NCBI RefSeq assembly: GCF_002288925.2
Contig: NW_022098004.1
Span: forward strand, 12,103,347-12,167,346
Direction of reading: 5' to 3'
DNA length: 64,000 nt
Source: Delphinapterus leucas
Lineage: Eukaryota; Chordata; Mammalia; Artiodactyla; Monodontidae
This document shows, one piece after another, positions 51,801 through 63,690 of this stretch (the first letter of the stretch is position 1; every line of letters begins with the position of its first letter). Below the pieces are notes generated by a model. It searched no databases. It saw only the letters and a program-made list of their open reading frames with translations, and was not told where the DNA came from. The translations under genes and the position numbers were made by a program.

Positions 51801-54800
51801 TCGTTTCGGTCTTAAAGTATATATGCCCATAGAAAAAATTTATAGGAGGATATACACCAAGGTATTAATATGATTACCACTGAGTTGTGGTATTATGTGT
51901 GATTTTTTTCTTCTTTGTGATTATTCTATTTTCTAATTTTTGTGCAGTGTGCATATATTGCTGTTATAATGTTTAAAAACCTTCAGACATTAGGGTTAAT
52001 TTTTTAAAAAGAAAAAAAGACAAATGACCACTCAAGCGTGGTCTCCCTGAAGAAGGGCAGCCAAACCTGATTAATGCTGTAGTAACTGAGGGCAGATAAG
52101 GCCATGACCAGGGGAGGTCTGTGGGCCCTTGTCAAATGTACCACTCCTAAAGCTGACTCTTGGAAGCAGCCCCAGGATATGACCCACTAATTCCACTCCC
52201 AGGTGCATACACAAGAGAAATGAAGACATACATCCACATAAAAGTTGTACACGAATGTTCATAGCAGCATTAGTCATAATAGCCCAAATGTGCAACAACC
52301 CAAATGTCCATCAGCTGGTGAATTGATAAACAAAAGGTGGTAGCTCCCTGCAGTGGAATGTTACTCAGCCACAAAAAGGAATGAAGGACTGATACATGTC
52401 ACAACATGGATGAACCTTGAAAATCTTACGCTAAGTGAAATAAGCCACACGTTGTATGGTTTCATGGAGTGAAATGTCCAAAATAGGCAAATCCATAGAG
52501 ACAGAAAGTAGATTCATGGGTGCCAGGGGCTGGAGAAGGGGATGGTGAATGACTGCCGTTAGGTGCAGGATTTCTCACCGGGGTGACGAAAATGTAGATT
52601 GCAGTGCTTGTTGCACAACTCTGTGACTATACTTAAAAAATTGAATTATAACTTTAAATGGGTGAATTTTATGGTGTATAAACTATATGCCAATAAATAT
52701 GTTAAGAGAAAAAAGGCAATCCTAGGCACTGTGCCCAAGACATTTTCTGTTTTCCATGTTTTCTTGATTCCAAGACTTTAAGTTGCTGTCTGCTCCGCTC
52801 TAGACCCACTACATGTTGGCATCTAGTTTGTGTGAAATATTCAAGAGAAAAAAATGAAGCTTTTATATTATAGTATAATTTTGGTTTCTGGCCTGTTTTA
52901 TGGACTCCCTAGGAAGCTGATGCCGACAGGTTAGTATTTCTTGTTAAGGTTTTCAAATCTTTCACAGCCAATATGAGAAATGGAGTTCGGTGTTACTGAA
53001 GTCCCTGAGGGGTGGTGACTCAGTTTATAGCTGTCACTTCAGAGTGATGGAAGAGATCTTTCTTCAGCCATAAGGTTCATAGGATCTGGATTCTATTCTG
53101 TCACAACCTCCTATACCATCCTCCCCATAAATAAATAAATAAATAAATCCACACACCTTCTAAGGCCTTTGCCTCCCACTGAGACATGGGTGGTGATGTG
53201 GTCCACAGTCCTAGATACTCTCTTTCTCGATGAGTGAGCCTAAACTACACGCCTTTCCCCTCACGTTTAGGTGTCAGAATGTCTCAGCTTTACCTGAAGG
53301 CTTTGGAGTTCAAGAAGTGAAACTACAGCAGTCAGATTTACTATTTGAACAGAGCCGCTGTGCAGTAGAGGCAAAAAAGGCTGAGAACCAAGGCCGACTT
53401 GTTCCTTGTGGGGCAGGTAAGGGATCCATGTTCCACTTGCTCTGGAGTAACTTGTCCCTGGACATTAGAGTGGCCTGGAAGGGACTGCATCCTCCCAGCC
53501 TGGGGTAGCAGTTTACCACTCAAGTGGTCAATAGCATGGGCTCGGGAGATACCCACACTGGGTCAAGTTCACACTCTTTATGACCCTGGGCAACTTGTCC
53601 TCTCTTAGCCTCAGTTCCTTCATCTTCGGATAAGAATATCATTTGTCAGGTTGTTACGAAGAATAAATGAGAAATTCTGTTTCGTGCATTTACTGGGTTC
53701 ATCATGTAATAAATACTCAATGATTGTTAGCTATGATGATGATGGTGGTGGTGGTGGTGATGATGAATCATGAACCACTTATACTGTTGTATTCTGGAGG
53801 CCAGGCATCAGAGTGGCAGCCACTGTCTCTGGCATCATATCCAGCTCTCATGAGTCTTCAGTGGTAGGGGAATATTTTTATTAAAATACCTCTGACATTT
53901 ACAGAAAACTGAACAGTTTTAACCCCAGAATCTTATCTTTTCATAGCCATCGGCTGGAGTGCAGTTCCTGAGCAGCCACTGGATGTCACCGCCAATGGCT
54001 TTCCGCAGGGAACAACAAAGAAAGGAATCGGACGCCTTCAAGCCAGGTATAGCATATTGGGGCAGAAGGAGATGGTGGCAGTGCATTCACACCTCACCAC
54101 CCTGTAATTCCAGAACATTTTCTTTTTCTTTCTTTTTTTTTTTGGCTGCGTTGGGTCTTCATTGCTGCACGCGGGCTTTCTCTAGGCGAGCAGGCTTCAG
54201 TAGCCGTGGTTCGCAGGCTCTAGAGCGCAGGCTCAATAGTTGTGGCACATGGGCCTAGCTGCTCCACAGCATGTGGGATCTCCCCGGACCAGGGCTCGAA
54301 CCCATGTCCCCTGCATTGGCAGGCGGGCTCCCAACCACTGCGCCACCAGGGAAGCCCCTATCTGTTCATCCTTTGGTGGGCATTTGGGTTATTTCACTTT
54401 TTGGCTATTATAAATAATAATTCTGCTCTGAACATTCATATACAAGCTTTTGGGTGGACATTTGTTTTCAACTCTCTTGGGTATACCTAGGAGTGGGATA
54501 GCTGGGTCATGGGATAACCTTAATTTAACTTCTGAGGAACTGCCAAACTGTTTTACATAACAGCTGCACCATTTTAAACTTCCATCAGCAATGTATGAGT
54601 ATTTCAATTATCCTGCATCCTTTCCAACACTTGTTATTGTCTGTCTTGTAATCATTTTAGTGGGTGTTAAGTTCTATTTCATTGTGGGTTTGATTTGCAT
54701 TTCTCTAATAACTAATGATGTTGAACATCTTTTACTGTACTTATTAGTCATTTGTATATCTTCTTAAAGAAATATCTGTTCAGATCTTTTGCCCATTTTT

Positions 54801-57800
54801 TAAATTGGTTTATTTGTCTTTTCATTGTTGATTTGAGAGATTTCTTTATATATTCTGGATATGAGTCCTTTATCAGATATATATTTCAGATAATTTCTCC
54901 AGTTCTGTGGATTGTCTTTTCAGTTTTTGAAAGTGTCCTTTAAAGCACAAAAGTTTCAAATTTTAAGGAAGTCCATTTTATCTATTTTTGTATTTCATGG
55001 TTTGTGCTTTTAGTATCATATGTAAGAAACCATTGTCACAAAGATTTACTTTGTGTTTTCTTCTCATGGCTTTAGCTTTTATGTTTAGGACTTCGATCCA
55101 TTTTGATTTAATTTTTTATAAGGTGTGAGGTAGGGATCCAAATTCATTCTTTTGCATGTGGATGTCCTTGTCTCAGCATTTCTTGGAAAGACTGTTGTTT
55201 CCCCTGGAAGATTTTGAAAGGAACACTTTCTTGGGCTTTACCACTAGAGATTCTGGTTTAGTGGGTCAAGGCTGGAACCCGAGAATCATTTATGAAGCTG
55301 CACAGTGATCAGACTGGCAAGAAGGGTGCCATGAAAACAAGACTTTGTATCTTCAAATTGGCTTTTATTGAAATGTGGAGCATATGATCTGTTGGATATG
55401 AGACTTGGGTTTCATGATTGTGTGTTTGGAGTTTCATGCATCTGCCTTATTTGTTCTTCTTTTGTTAAATGTTCATCTTGCCCCCTCTGCTTTTCCCTCC
55501 CAGTGAGCCACAGAGGGTCTGCAATAACACGAGGGTGGGTGGGGCTATGGGGTAGCAGCCTCCCCACCAAAGGCATTTCCATCTGTTTGGATTGAGCTGC
55601 CTCTGAATGACTGTTGTAGGACTCCCACAATTTATAGGTAGTTCTTTTCATTCTAAGTGGCTTTTCCATTTCTTTATTGCGCCCTTATAAAAAGTTGTAT
55701 TGGGGCTTCCCTGGTGGCGCAGTGGTTGAGAGTCTGCCTGCCGATGCAGGGGACACGAGTTCGTGCCCCGGTCCGGGAAGATCCCACATGCCACAGAGCG
55801 GCTGGGCCCGTGAGCCATGGCCGCTGAGCCTGCGCGTCCGGAGCCTGTGCTCCGCAACGTGAGAGGCAAAAACAGAGAGACCCCCACGCACCGCAAAAAA
55901 AAAAAAAAAAAGTTGTATAGTAATTAAAGTTCACAGGTGGATTTGTTTCTTTTCTTTTTGACATGCTTATTTGTCTCCCTCAATGGAAATAATAATAACT
56001 TACATCTTTTTAGACTTAAAAAAAAAAAAGTTTTTTTCTTCACAGACACTAAGCAGGGTTCAAATGGCCTATACAGCAGACCCAGCCTGCCTCTTGGTGG
56101 CCTAAGCTGTTGAATTGAGTAGTATTTACAAAATTGTTAGGGGTAGAAATTTTTTAACCAGTTTTTTCTCAAGGGCCTCCCTGCTTCAGGCCATTGTCTG
56201 CATCTCTCCGGGGACCAGCAGTTAACCACAGGCCACGATGTGTGAGCAGAGCAGGTCACAAGGGACAGGGAGCACACTTCCTGCTGAGCTCTGCCTTTAC
56301 TGTAAGTGACAGGCTAGCAGCAACCCATACTGGCCCCACCCACCTGCCTGTGGCTTCAGTTTGCTGTTTTGCTCAAGTCTAAATGCTCTTCACTGTGAAC
56401 CTACACCATCTTTTACCTTAAAAGCTTTCCTTACGACTTCTTTCTGGCTCAAAATTACCAACTTTTCTCCAGATTCCTAAAGTGCTGTTTTCCAGTTTAT
56501 CCCAATATGTCAGTGTTTTATGTGTGATTGGGAGTGCCCCGTGTTCTCACCCTGGCTCCGTCTCCAGTTGTCAGGTGACTTTGGACAAGTCCAGTAGCTC
56601 TCTGGGCCTCAGTGTGTTCGTACGTGTAAAACAAGGATATTGGAGTAGATGATCTGAGGTATCTGACATGTTGTGGGTGTCCATTTAGAAGGCAGACTCC
56701 ATACAGGAGGAAGTTCATGGTGGAAAGAGCAGAAGCTTTGCAGTTCAAGAGACTGATGTTTAATTCCTGGCTCCCTTTCCCCCCAAGTGTGTGAATTGGG
56801 CAAATTACTTTACCTCTCTGGGCCTCAACTTCCCTAACAATAAAGCAAGGGTAACTCATAGTATCTGTCACACGGGAATGTTGTGAAAATTGAATGAGAG
56901 AGAGTGCCTCTAACATGGTACAGGGCTTGCAGTAGACATCTTGTTAAGATAGATTTCTTCTTCAGTCATCAAATGAATCTAAACATTATGTGTTTTGGTT
57001 TTTTTTAAGACACTTTTTTTTTTTTTTTTTGGCTGTGTTGGGTCTTCGTTTTTGTGCGAGGGCTTTCTCTAGTTGCAGCAAGCGGGGGCCACTCTTCATC
57101 ACGGTGCGCGGGCCTCTCACTATCATGGCCTCTCTTGTTGCGGAGCACAGGCACCAGACGCGCAGGCTTAGTAGTTGTGGCTCACGGGCCTAGTTGCTCC
57201 GCGGCATGTGGGATCTTCCCAGACCAGGGCTCGAACCCGTGTCCCCTGCATTGGCAGGCAGATTCTCAACCACTGCGCCACCAGGGAAGCCCCTGCACAT
57301 TATGTTTGAAAGGGCCAAAGTTACTTTAATTTTAAAGACCAACAGCTGCTGGGGAGAGTGGGTTTTTCTCACTTCTCATTCCTGAGTGCTATCCTGGAAC
57401 TACCTTTTTTAGAATGATCTGGAGTATGAACTCAAGACTGGGATGTTAGAAACATTTAAAATACTAGTGCGACACTCAAAGGTAATATTTTATTTTAAGT
57501 CTTTGTGTTTATTGCAAACAATGAGATAATAACAGGAATCAGATAAAGGACCCTCATTTTCAAGAAGCTTAATTTTTTTTGCGTTACGCGGGACTCTCAC
57601 TGTTGTGGCCTCTCCCGTCGCGGAGCACAGGCTCCGGACGCACAGGCTCAGCGGCCACGGCTCACGGGCCCAGCCGCTCCGCGGCATGTGGGATCTTCCC
57701 GGACCGGGGCACGAACCCGTGTCCCCTGCATCGGCAGGCAGACTCTCAACCACTGCGCCACCAGGGAAGCCCAGCAAATCCTTTTAAATTCTCTTTGCCC

Positions 57801-60800
57801 TGAAGAGGCATAGTCTCTTCCCTTCCCAGATGAGCTACCAGAGCATCCTGGAGAGATCATTACATGGCTCATTGGATTATAAAAGAGAAGGGTAAGAGAT
57901 TAAAAAAGCAAACAAAAACGAAAACTAAGCGTGTCTAAGTATGTTAGAATAAAGATAGGGCTAGGTTGAAATGTGAATGTGTAATCTTTAAAAAATTATG
58001 TATGGATAGCTTTCCTAGCTCTTTGATACACCAACCAGTAGTGTTAACCAGCTCACCAGGAAGACTAATATCTAAGAATGTAATCCTCACTGTTAAAAGG
58101 AACTAGGGCTTGTTGGAGCATAGCAGCTAGCAGCCACCAAGATTATTTTGCTCCACAGATGACATCATTGGTTATTATTGGGTGGGCCTCTTTGACAGAG
58201 GAATTACTATTATGGTCACTCTGTTCTGCTGTTGAACAAGTCTTGAGAAAGGTCTTACTTCTCTGGAGGGAGATATAACACCTTAACATTACTCATGAGG
58301 TGACTTAGACCAAAAGCATTCATAAGAGAAAGTGCCATTTGCTCCTCCAGAGGGAATAATGTTGAAAACATTTTACAGATCTGGTCTCAAGAAGCTGTTA
58401 AGCTGTCACTGATGGCTTTTCACAGTGACACTGGAGGCCTTGACATTCACCCAGTGTTGGTGGTAAATAGAATCCAGTTTGCCACCTTCCAGTGAGGTTT
58501 AAGCGTTGTGTTTCTTTTTTTTTTTTTTTTTTTTTTTTGCGTTACACGGGCCTCTCACTGTTGTGGCCTCTCCCGTTGCGGAGCACAGGCTCCGGACACG
58601 CAAGCTCAGCGGCCATGGCTCACGGGCCCAGCCGCTCCGCGGTATGCGGGATCCTCCCAGACCGGGGCACGAACCCGTGTCCCCTGCATCGGCAGGCGGA
58701 CTCTCAACCACTGCGCCACCAGGGAAGCCCCTAAGCGTTGTGTTTCTTTAATGAACCTTGAGTGGATCCCATCTCCAGACTACAGATCGTGGCATGATTG
58801 ATTACTAAGGCTTGTGAATGAAATGTCTTGACATATTTCATTAATGCTCTGTAATAATATAGCCAAATTTTCTCTCATAGTTGTACGTCAGTAGCCACTG
58901 GGTTATAGCAAAAGTCTCATGGGCTCACCTATCAGTATTTCAAAGGGAAGTGTGAGCATCCCGGGCAAGATATTAGTTTATTTTTTGATGTTTCTCTTTT
59001 GCTGATTCTGAGTGACGTGGACAGTGGAAATGTTGAGTCTGTAAGACTCTCTGGACTTCTTGAGCAATAAAATGTGTGGTCATGTCACCAAAAATTTCAG
59101 AGTCTTAAATCTGGAGATGAAATCTTTGATTCTAAGTAACAGTGAACATATCAACTTATCTACCTGAAGACATACATACAATAAAACATAAATAATGTTT
59201 GTTTTCAACTGGGTAAAACCAATCTTGATACAGTGCTAGTTGCCTGAAAGGAAAAAAATTCTAAGTCTCCCTTTTTTGAGGGTCATGGCCTCCTGGCTTT
59301 ACTCTTAATATGTTTCTATTAGCTATAAACTTCATTGTCTCTCTTTTTATGCTTAGGCCTAGAAAGCATAGGGAGCTGCCAGAGAGCCTCATTTCTTTGT
59401 CCTGTATGAGATTTTCCAGGACCATCACTTCCCTGCTCCAATATATAGAATAATTTCTCTTCAAATTGCCCTGGTTCTTTCACAGGAGAATAACATCAGC
59501 ATCTAAACTCCATGTTCGAAGCATGTATGTTCGATGGTTTCTTACAGGTCCTTGAGGTGTTAGCTTCATATAAGTAGTTGGTGCACCAGTGAATGAGCTA
59601 CACAAAATATTATGTAAAGCTGTAAGGCTTGGCTAAAAGTAATTTCTTAATTGTCTAATCAGTCAATATGAATTAGTCAGTATTATTCACACTTAAACTA
59701 CTAGATGAATAAAAGATTTAACATTACAGTTGCCTTTGGTGACCACCCTTTGGGTATATTTTCACTAATATTGAACAGTCAGATTATTTTCTTCTTGAGT
59801 AATAATTTTCAGTTCTAGTGCAGTCATATAAACACTTGCACAGTATTTTAGTTCTATAATTTAAGTTCAGTTCAAGGGGATTGATATTTCAATCTGACAG
59901 TTCTTACTTAGTGGCAGCTTTAGCTACAACTCCTTATTAGCTCTACCAGGCCACTTTATGAATTGAGTGGAAAAAAATATGAGAAATATTTCTCTAACAT
60001 CTTTCTAGTCCACCCAGACTAGACCCAATGACCCAATACATAGTATGTATAAAAGACTGTCATATACAATACAAGCTCCCTGTCAGAGAAACTCATTTTC
60101 TAGTCTTTATAGAAAAAGAAACTGTAGTAATTTTATTGAAATCTACATGTTTTAAGTGAACACATATCAAATGTAGAATATCTGTATGTATCTGTATTAT
60201 ATAGAATATCTGTATTTTATAGATAGATAGATAGATCTGTTTCTGGGCATTCTGTTCTGTTCCATTGGTTTGTTTGTTTTTCCCTGCACCAAAACCATAC
60301 TCTTAATAACTCTAGTTTTATAATAAGATGATATCTGTTAGGGAAAGTCCTCTTGCCTTGTCTTTCAAGAGTGTCTTGGCTTTTCTTAGACTTTTAAATT
60401 TAAAGTTCAGTTTGGGGAGAATTGACATTTTTCATTGTTAAGTCTACAAACCAGGAATATGGTGTATATCTTTTTATATAATGCTGGTGCCAAATTGGCA
60501 GTTGTGCCCCAAATTTAAAACAAGCAGTTTTGAATGTTCACTTATTTAGGTCTTCTTACATATATTTCAGTAAAGTTTTATGATTTTCTTCACATAAATT
60601 TTCACATCTTTTATTAGATTTATTTCTTGAAGATGTATTAGTTATCTGTTGCTGTGTAACAAATTACACCCCCCCCAAAATAAAAAACCTAGTGGCTTAA
60701 AAAAACAATTAACATTTATTATTTCACAGTCTCTGTGCGTCAGGAATTTGGGAGGAGCTTAGCTGGATAATTCTGACTCAGGGGCTTATGAGGTTGCAAT

Positions 60801-62459
60801 CCATTATGTCAACCAAGACTACAGTCATCAAAGGCTTGACTGGGGCTGGAGGATCCAGTTTCAAAATGGCTCACCCATGTGGCTGCAAGGTCAGTCAGTG
60901 CTGGCTGCTCGCAGGAGGCCTCAGTTCCTCTCAATTTGGGTCTCTCCATAGTCCTACAAGTATTCATCTTTACAACATGATGGCTGGTTTCTCCCCAGAG
61001 CAAGCAATCCAAGAGAGCAAGGCAGAAGCCACAGAGTCTTTTGTGAGTAGCCTCAGAAGTCACACTCCAACCCAATCTCCTAATGGTTATTCAGATAACC
61101 CCTATTCGGTGTGGGGCGGGGTTGCATAATGGCATGAATTCCAGGAGGTAAGAATCACCATTCAGAGACTGGCTACCACAGATGCTGTTTTAAGTAATTC
61201 CCTTTCATTTCATTTTCTGGTCATTGCTACTGCAATCAACTTTTTTGTTGTTGTTTATTTCTCTCTTACAATTAATGTTTGTATCCAGCAACTTTGCTAA
61301 CTCTTATTATTCTACTAATGTATCTGGGCATTCTTTCGGAATTTTTGAACATAGTCTATCTTTTGCAAATAGTATTTCCTTTCCAAACCTCCACTCCTTT
61401 TATTTTTTTTTCTTGACTTATTGTGCTGACCAGAACTGACAATATCACAATCATCTACGAATAATGACTTGTTTTTTGCTTTTCAATCTTTATTCCTTTT
61501 ATTTCTTCTCTTACTGGCCAGACCTTCTGTGTAATGTTGGATAAAAGCAGTGATAGCAAGTATCCTTGTATTATTCCTGATTTTTTTTTTCTTGGCCACG
61601 CCATGTGGCATGTGGGATCTTAGTTCCCCGACCAGGGATGGAACCTGTGCCCCCTGCAGTGGAAGCGCAGCCTTAACCACTGGACCGTCGGGGAAGTCCC
61701 AAAGTTTTGTAAGCATTGTTACCCAAGGGGCCAGCTCCCTTGAAAGGAGGAAGCCAAACATAGCTGATGGGTATCCTTGGGGGCAAAATTTAGTAATTCC
61801 CTCTGTCTTTACCCCATTTCAGCCCGTCACCTTGATGATTTCACTGCTGGTAACATTTCTTGAGAGTTTTGGGGTTTTTTGTTTGTTTGTTTGGGCTGCG
61901 TTGGGTCTTCGTTGCTGCACATGGGCTTTCTCTAGTTGCAGTGAGCGGGGGCTACTCTTTGTTGCAGTACTCAGGCTTCCCATTGCGGTGGCTTCTCTTG
62001 TTGCGGAGCATGGGCTCTAGGCACGCAGGCTTCAGTAGTTGTGGCACGCGGGCTTAGTTGCTCCGTGGCACGTGGGATCTTCCCGGACCAGGAATGGAAC
62101 CCGTGTCCCCCGCATTGGCAGGTGGATTCTTAATCACTGCACCACCAGGGAAGTCCCTGATAACATTTCTTAAGATGAGACTCAGTTTTGTCCCTCAACC
62201 TAATCAGACTCTTGGGTCTGGATTTTTCTTCTTGCCAAGTGCAAGAAGGTGAAAATGGGGGCTCAGGACCTTCAGACCTAAAAAGATACCATGTGAAACC
62301 CAGTATCTTTGATAGGGGCCTGATACATAGTAAACACTTAATAAATCTTCTTGGTCTTCTTTTTCCAAACAGATCCCGAATCAGCAAAGTAGAGCTCTTT
62401 AGATCATTCCAGAAGCTGCTAAGCAGTATTTCAGAGGACAAGTGGCCAGACTCCCTCAG
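45831..62459 (+). CDS. ADAT1: ADAT1, tRNA-specific adenosine deaminase (last exon outside window)
   Basis: Deaminates A37 of eukaryotic tRNA-Ala to inosine. Coding exons: 45831-45999, 46282-46350, 47315-47369, 48042-48172, 50906-51509, 53271-53416, 53947-54046 and 62373-62459. All phases join and give 453 complete codons. The start is [16 protein letters not shown] in a cacc-ATG context. The deaminase zinc site is visible: His87-Ala-Glu89 (SHAEVIARR), Cys142 (HTPCGDAS) and Cys294 ([10 protein letters not shown]). The long exon 5 holds a family-specific insert (acidic/Lys patch [19 protein letters not shown]) between the two Cys ligands. The final exon, about 45 residues by comparison with the roughly 502-residue human protein, is not found before 64000. 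No frame break is seen. Intron 7 is over 8 kb and packed with SINEs and L1. Confidence 0.95.
46930..47160. mobile_element. hAT-type MITE, copy 1, in ADAT1 intron 2
   Basis: 'gttctcagctaggggagattttgccctccaggagacatt ... gctgctaaacatcctgca ... aatgtcagtagttgag' aligns by eye with 50265-50490. MER20/MER58-like non-autonomous element. Confidence 0.7.
47500..47895. mobile_element. MER5-like MITE split by a SINE, ADAT1 intron 3
   Basis: Starts cagtggttctca (47500) and ends ttttgagaatcactg (47895), inverted ends of the MER5 type. The interior is broken by the SINE at 47557-47763 and resumes 'gattctgattcagcagatct'. Confidence 0.75.
47557..47763 (+). mobile_element. young CHR-type SINE nested in a MITE
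   Basis: Full-length copy with an (aac)n tail, inside the MER5-like element. Confidence 0.93.
49028..49195. mobile_element. MER5-like MITE in ADAT1 intron 4
   Basis: 'cagtgcttatcaaactgtaa ... aatcacccagggatcttgtt ... attcagtaggtctgggg ... gcatttctaaccaactccca' gives the MER5-type order, diverged. Confidence 0.7.
50265..50490. mobile_element. hAT-type MITE, copy 2, in ADAT1 intron 4
   Basis: 'ccaggggttctcaactcagg ... aggggacatttggcagcatc ... gctgctaaacatcctgtaa ... gagaaaccttgg', same family as 46930-47160. Confidence 0.72.
50694..50880. mobile_element. MER5-like MITE abutting the ADAT1 exon 5 acceptor
   Basis: Perfect 14-bp inverted ends cagtggttctcaaa / tttgagaaccactg with 8-bp flanks atttaagt (50686-50693) and gtttaagt (50881-50888), one mismatch. 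The element ends 25 nt before exon 5, which starts at 50906. Confidence 0.88.
52170..52700 (+). mobile_element. L1 3' end fragment in ADAT1 intron 5
   Basis: 'cataatagcccaaatgtgcaa ... caaatgtccatcagctggtg ... gttactcagccacaaaaaggaatgaa ... gcagtgcttgttgcacaact' is the L1 3' pattern. Confidence 0.88.
53525..53770 (+). repeat. MIR element with a GAT/GGT microsatellite
   Basis: 'tgaccctgggcaacttgtcc ... cctcagttccttcatctt ... ataaatactcaatgattgtt' is MIR. It ends in a (gatgat)/(ggtggt) run at 53738-53766. ADAT1 intron 6. Confidence 0.8.
54119..54358 (-). mobile_element. CHR-type SINE in ADAT1 intron 7
   Basis: Antisense: (ttctt)n tail, 'gctgcgttgggtcttcattg', head ending gccaccagggaagcccc. 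It begins 72 nt after the exon 7 donor. Confidence 0.92.
54359..55200 (-). mobile_element. antisense L1 ORF2/3' fragment, ADAT1 intron 7
   Basis: 'tgttcatcctttggtgggca ... gagtgggatagctgggtcat ... tatatattctggatatgagt ... tttgcatgtggatgtccttg' is the classic antisense L1 ORF2 C-terminal region. Confidence 0.9.
55702..55908 (+). mobile_element. CHR-type SINE, ADAT1 intron 7
   Basis: Full-length copy, flanked by agttgtat at 55693-55700 and 55911-55918. Confidence 0.94.
56530..56950 (+). repeat. two MIR-type copies in ADAT1 intron 7
   Basis: The first, at about 56530-56680, reads 'gtgactttggacaagtccag ... ctctgggcctcagtgtgt'. The second, at about 56715-56950, reads 'gcaaattactttacctctctgggcctcaac ... 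gggaatgttgtgaaaattgaatgag'. Confidence 0.75.
57014..57293 (-). mobile_element. CHR-type SINE, ADAT1 intron 7
   Basis: Antisense long form with a T-run. Flanked by imperfect acattatgt copies near 56983 and 57297. Confidence 0.93.
57571..57772 (-). mobile_element. CHR-type SINE, ADAT1 intron 7
   Basis: Antisense full-length copy, very close to the young consensus (gcggcatgtgggatcttcccggaccgggg region). Confidence 0.93.
58518..58731 (-). mobile_element. very young CHR-type SINE, ADAT1 intron 7
   Basis: Antisense full-length copy flanked by the perfect 18-bp duplication taagcgttgtgtttcttt (58500-58517 and 58732-58749). Confidence 0.95.
58750..60210. other. ADAT1 intron 7, nothing recognised
   Basis: AT-rich intronic sequence with no clear repeat or gene. 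A short (atag)n microsatellite follows at about 60214-60236. Confidence 0.4.
60240..61580 (-). mobile_element. antisense L1 interrupted by an old LTR-like repeat
   Basis: Left half at 60240-60635 ('ttctgttccattggtttgtt', 'accatactcttaataactctag') and right half at 61185-61580 ('tccagcaactttgctaactc', 'gataaaagcagtgatagcaagtatccttg') are consecutive antisense L1 ORF2 text. An unrelated repeat separates them. Confidence 0.82.
60636..61179 (+). mobile_element. old LTR-like repeat inserted in L1
   Basis: 'tattagttatctgttgctgtg ... ggcttaaaaaaacaattaacatttatta ... ggaggcctcagttcctctca ... ggctaccac'. Possible 5-bp duplication agatg at 60631-60635 and 61180-61184. Probably a MaLR/MLT-class solo element; same family start as 37240. 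Confidence 0.6.
61580..61700 (-). mobile_element. short CHR-type SINE, ADAT1 intron 7
   Basis: Antisense short form ttggccacgcc ... gtcggggaagtccc at the edge of the L1 piece. Confidence 0.9.
61870..62157 (-). mobile_element. CHR-type SINE (long form), ADAT1 intron 7
   Basis: Antisense long form flanked by taacatttcttgaga (61851-61865) and taacatttcttaaga (62161-62175). It ends about 215 nt before exon 8. Confidence 0.92.
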
Positions 62460-62920
62460 GTGATGCCATTGACCTATGTTTTTTCATATTTAGGAAGACT
62501 TCTGGTTTAATTCTGCTTATGGATGGCAGGAAGCTTTGGCAGGAATGGTGGTTCAGTAGGCGAGTGGGTACTTATTACTAACCACATGCTCTTCAATCCC
62601 CATGGCCCCATTTGCAGATATGTGTATGATCTGAGCCGTGGGAGATGGGTAGTTGGTAATACAGAGTCACACGAGCCTAAGGGCAGAATTGGGGCCTGGG
62701 CCATTACAGGCCCTCCTCTTGTTCCACCTCCAGATGGACAGCATTGTGGAAATGTGAGTGCTTGGGGAGCAATAGATTCTGTTGGGAATATCATTCTCTT
62801 CTCTTTTTCTTTTGTTCACATCACTGCTTGTGAACGGAAGCTCGAAGACTTAAATTACTTTCCAAACAGGAATGTAGAGAACTATAAAACCACTGCTGGG
62901 GCAGGTGGGTGGGTGGAATT
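62460..62920. other. ADAT1 intron 8, nothing recognised
   Basis: Frames at 62507-62930 on both strands lack motifs. No match to the expected last ADAT1 exon is seen. Confidence 0.45.
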
Positions 62921-62924
62921 CAGA

Positions 62925-63690
62925 TACTAACTACCCAGGGTTAGGCCAAATTTCACAGGGTAGGGGCACAGTCCCCACAAACTGACCTCACTTCAGGACA
63001 CCAGCCACAGCCACATACTGGGGTGGGGGGGGGCAAAGCCACTTACACTTCTGACCAACTGACTACAAACTCAGGTTCCTACTTACCCCTCAGGTTCAGT
63101 AATTCACTAGAAAAACGCACAGAATTCAGGAAAGCACCATACTTACAATTACCTTTTATTATGAAGGATACAAATAAGGACCAGATGAAAGAAGAGCCAC
63201 ATAGGGCAAGGTCTCCAAGGGTCCCCAACCTGACACTTCTGTGTCCCCAGGATGCATCACCCTCCCAGCATGTCACTGTCTGTCACCAACCAGGAAGCTG
63301 ACCTGAGCTTCAGTGCTCAGCATGTTTAGTGTCGTTTCATCAATAAGCATGATTAATAGAATTGTTGGCCACATGATGTGGTTGAACTCAGTCTCCACCT
63401 TCCAGTATTCCCACCTCAGGAGGTCAGACTGATATCAGATGGCTCAAAGCCCCAACTTTCTAAACTCATGGTTGGTCTTTCTGGCATGGCCAGCCCATCC
63501 TGAAACTATCTAGGGCCCACCATGAGTCATCTCGTTAAGCAAAAACTTAGGTGTGATCTGAGGGGTCCACCATGAATAACAAAGACATTCCTATCGTTAG
63601 GGGAATTCTAAGGGCTTAGAGGCTCCCTGCCAGGAACTGACAACAAAGATCAGCCAAATTCTTTTTTATACAACAGTGGGGAAGCGAAGG
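62925..63690 (-). mobile_element. old antisense LTR-like repeat (ERV-L/MaLR class), no viral genes
   Basis: 'taattcactagaaaaacgcacagaattcagg', 'ttttattatgaaggatacaaa', 'catggttggtctttctgg', 'gaaactatctagggcccacca' and 'ccaggaactgacaacaaaga' follow, in order, an antisense mammalian LTR that I know in general form. No gag/pol/env reading frame is present. Confidence 0.55.
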
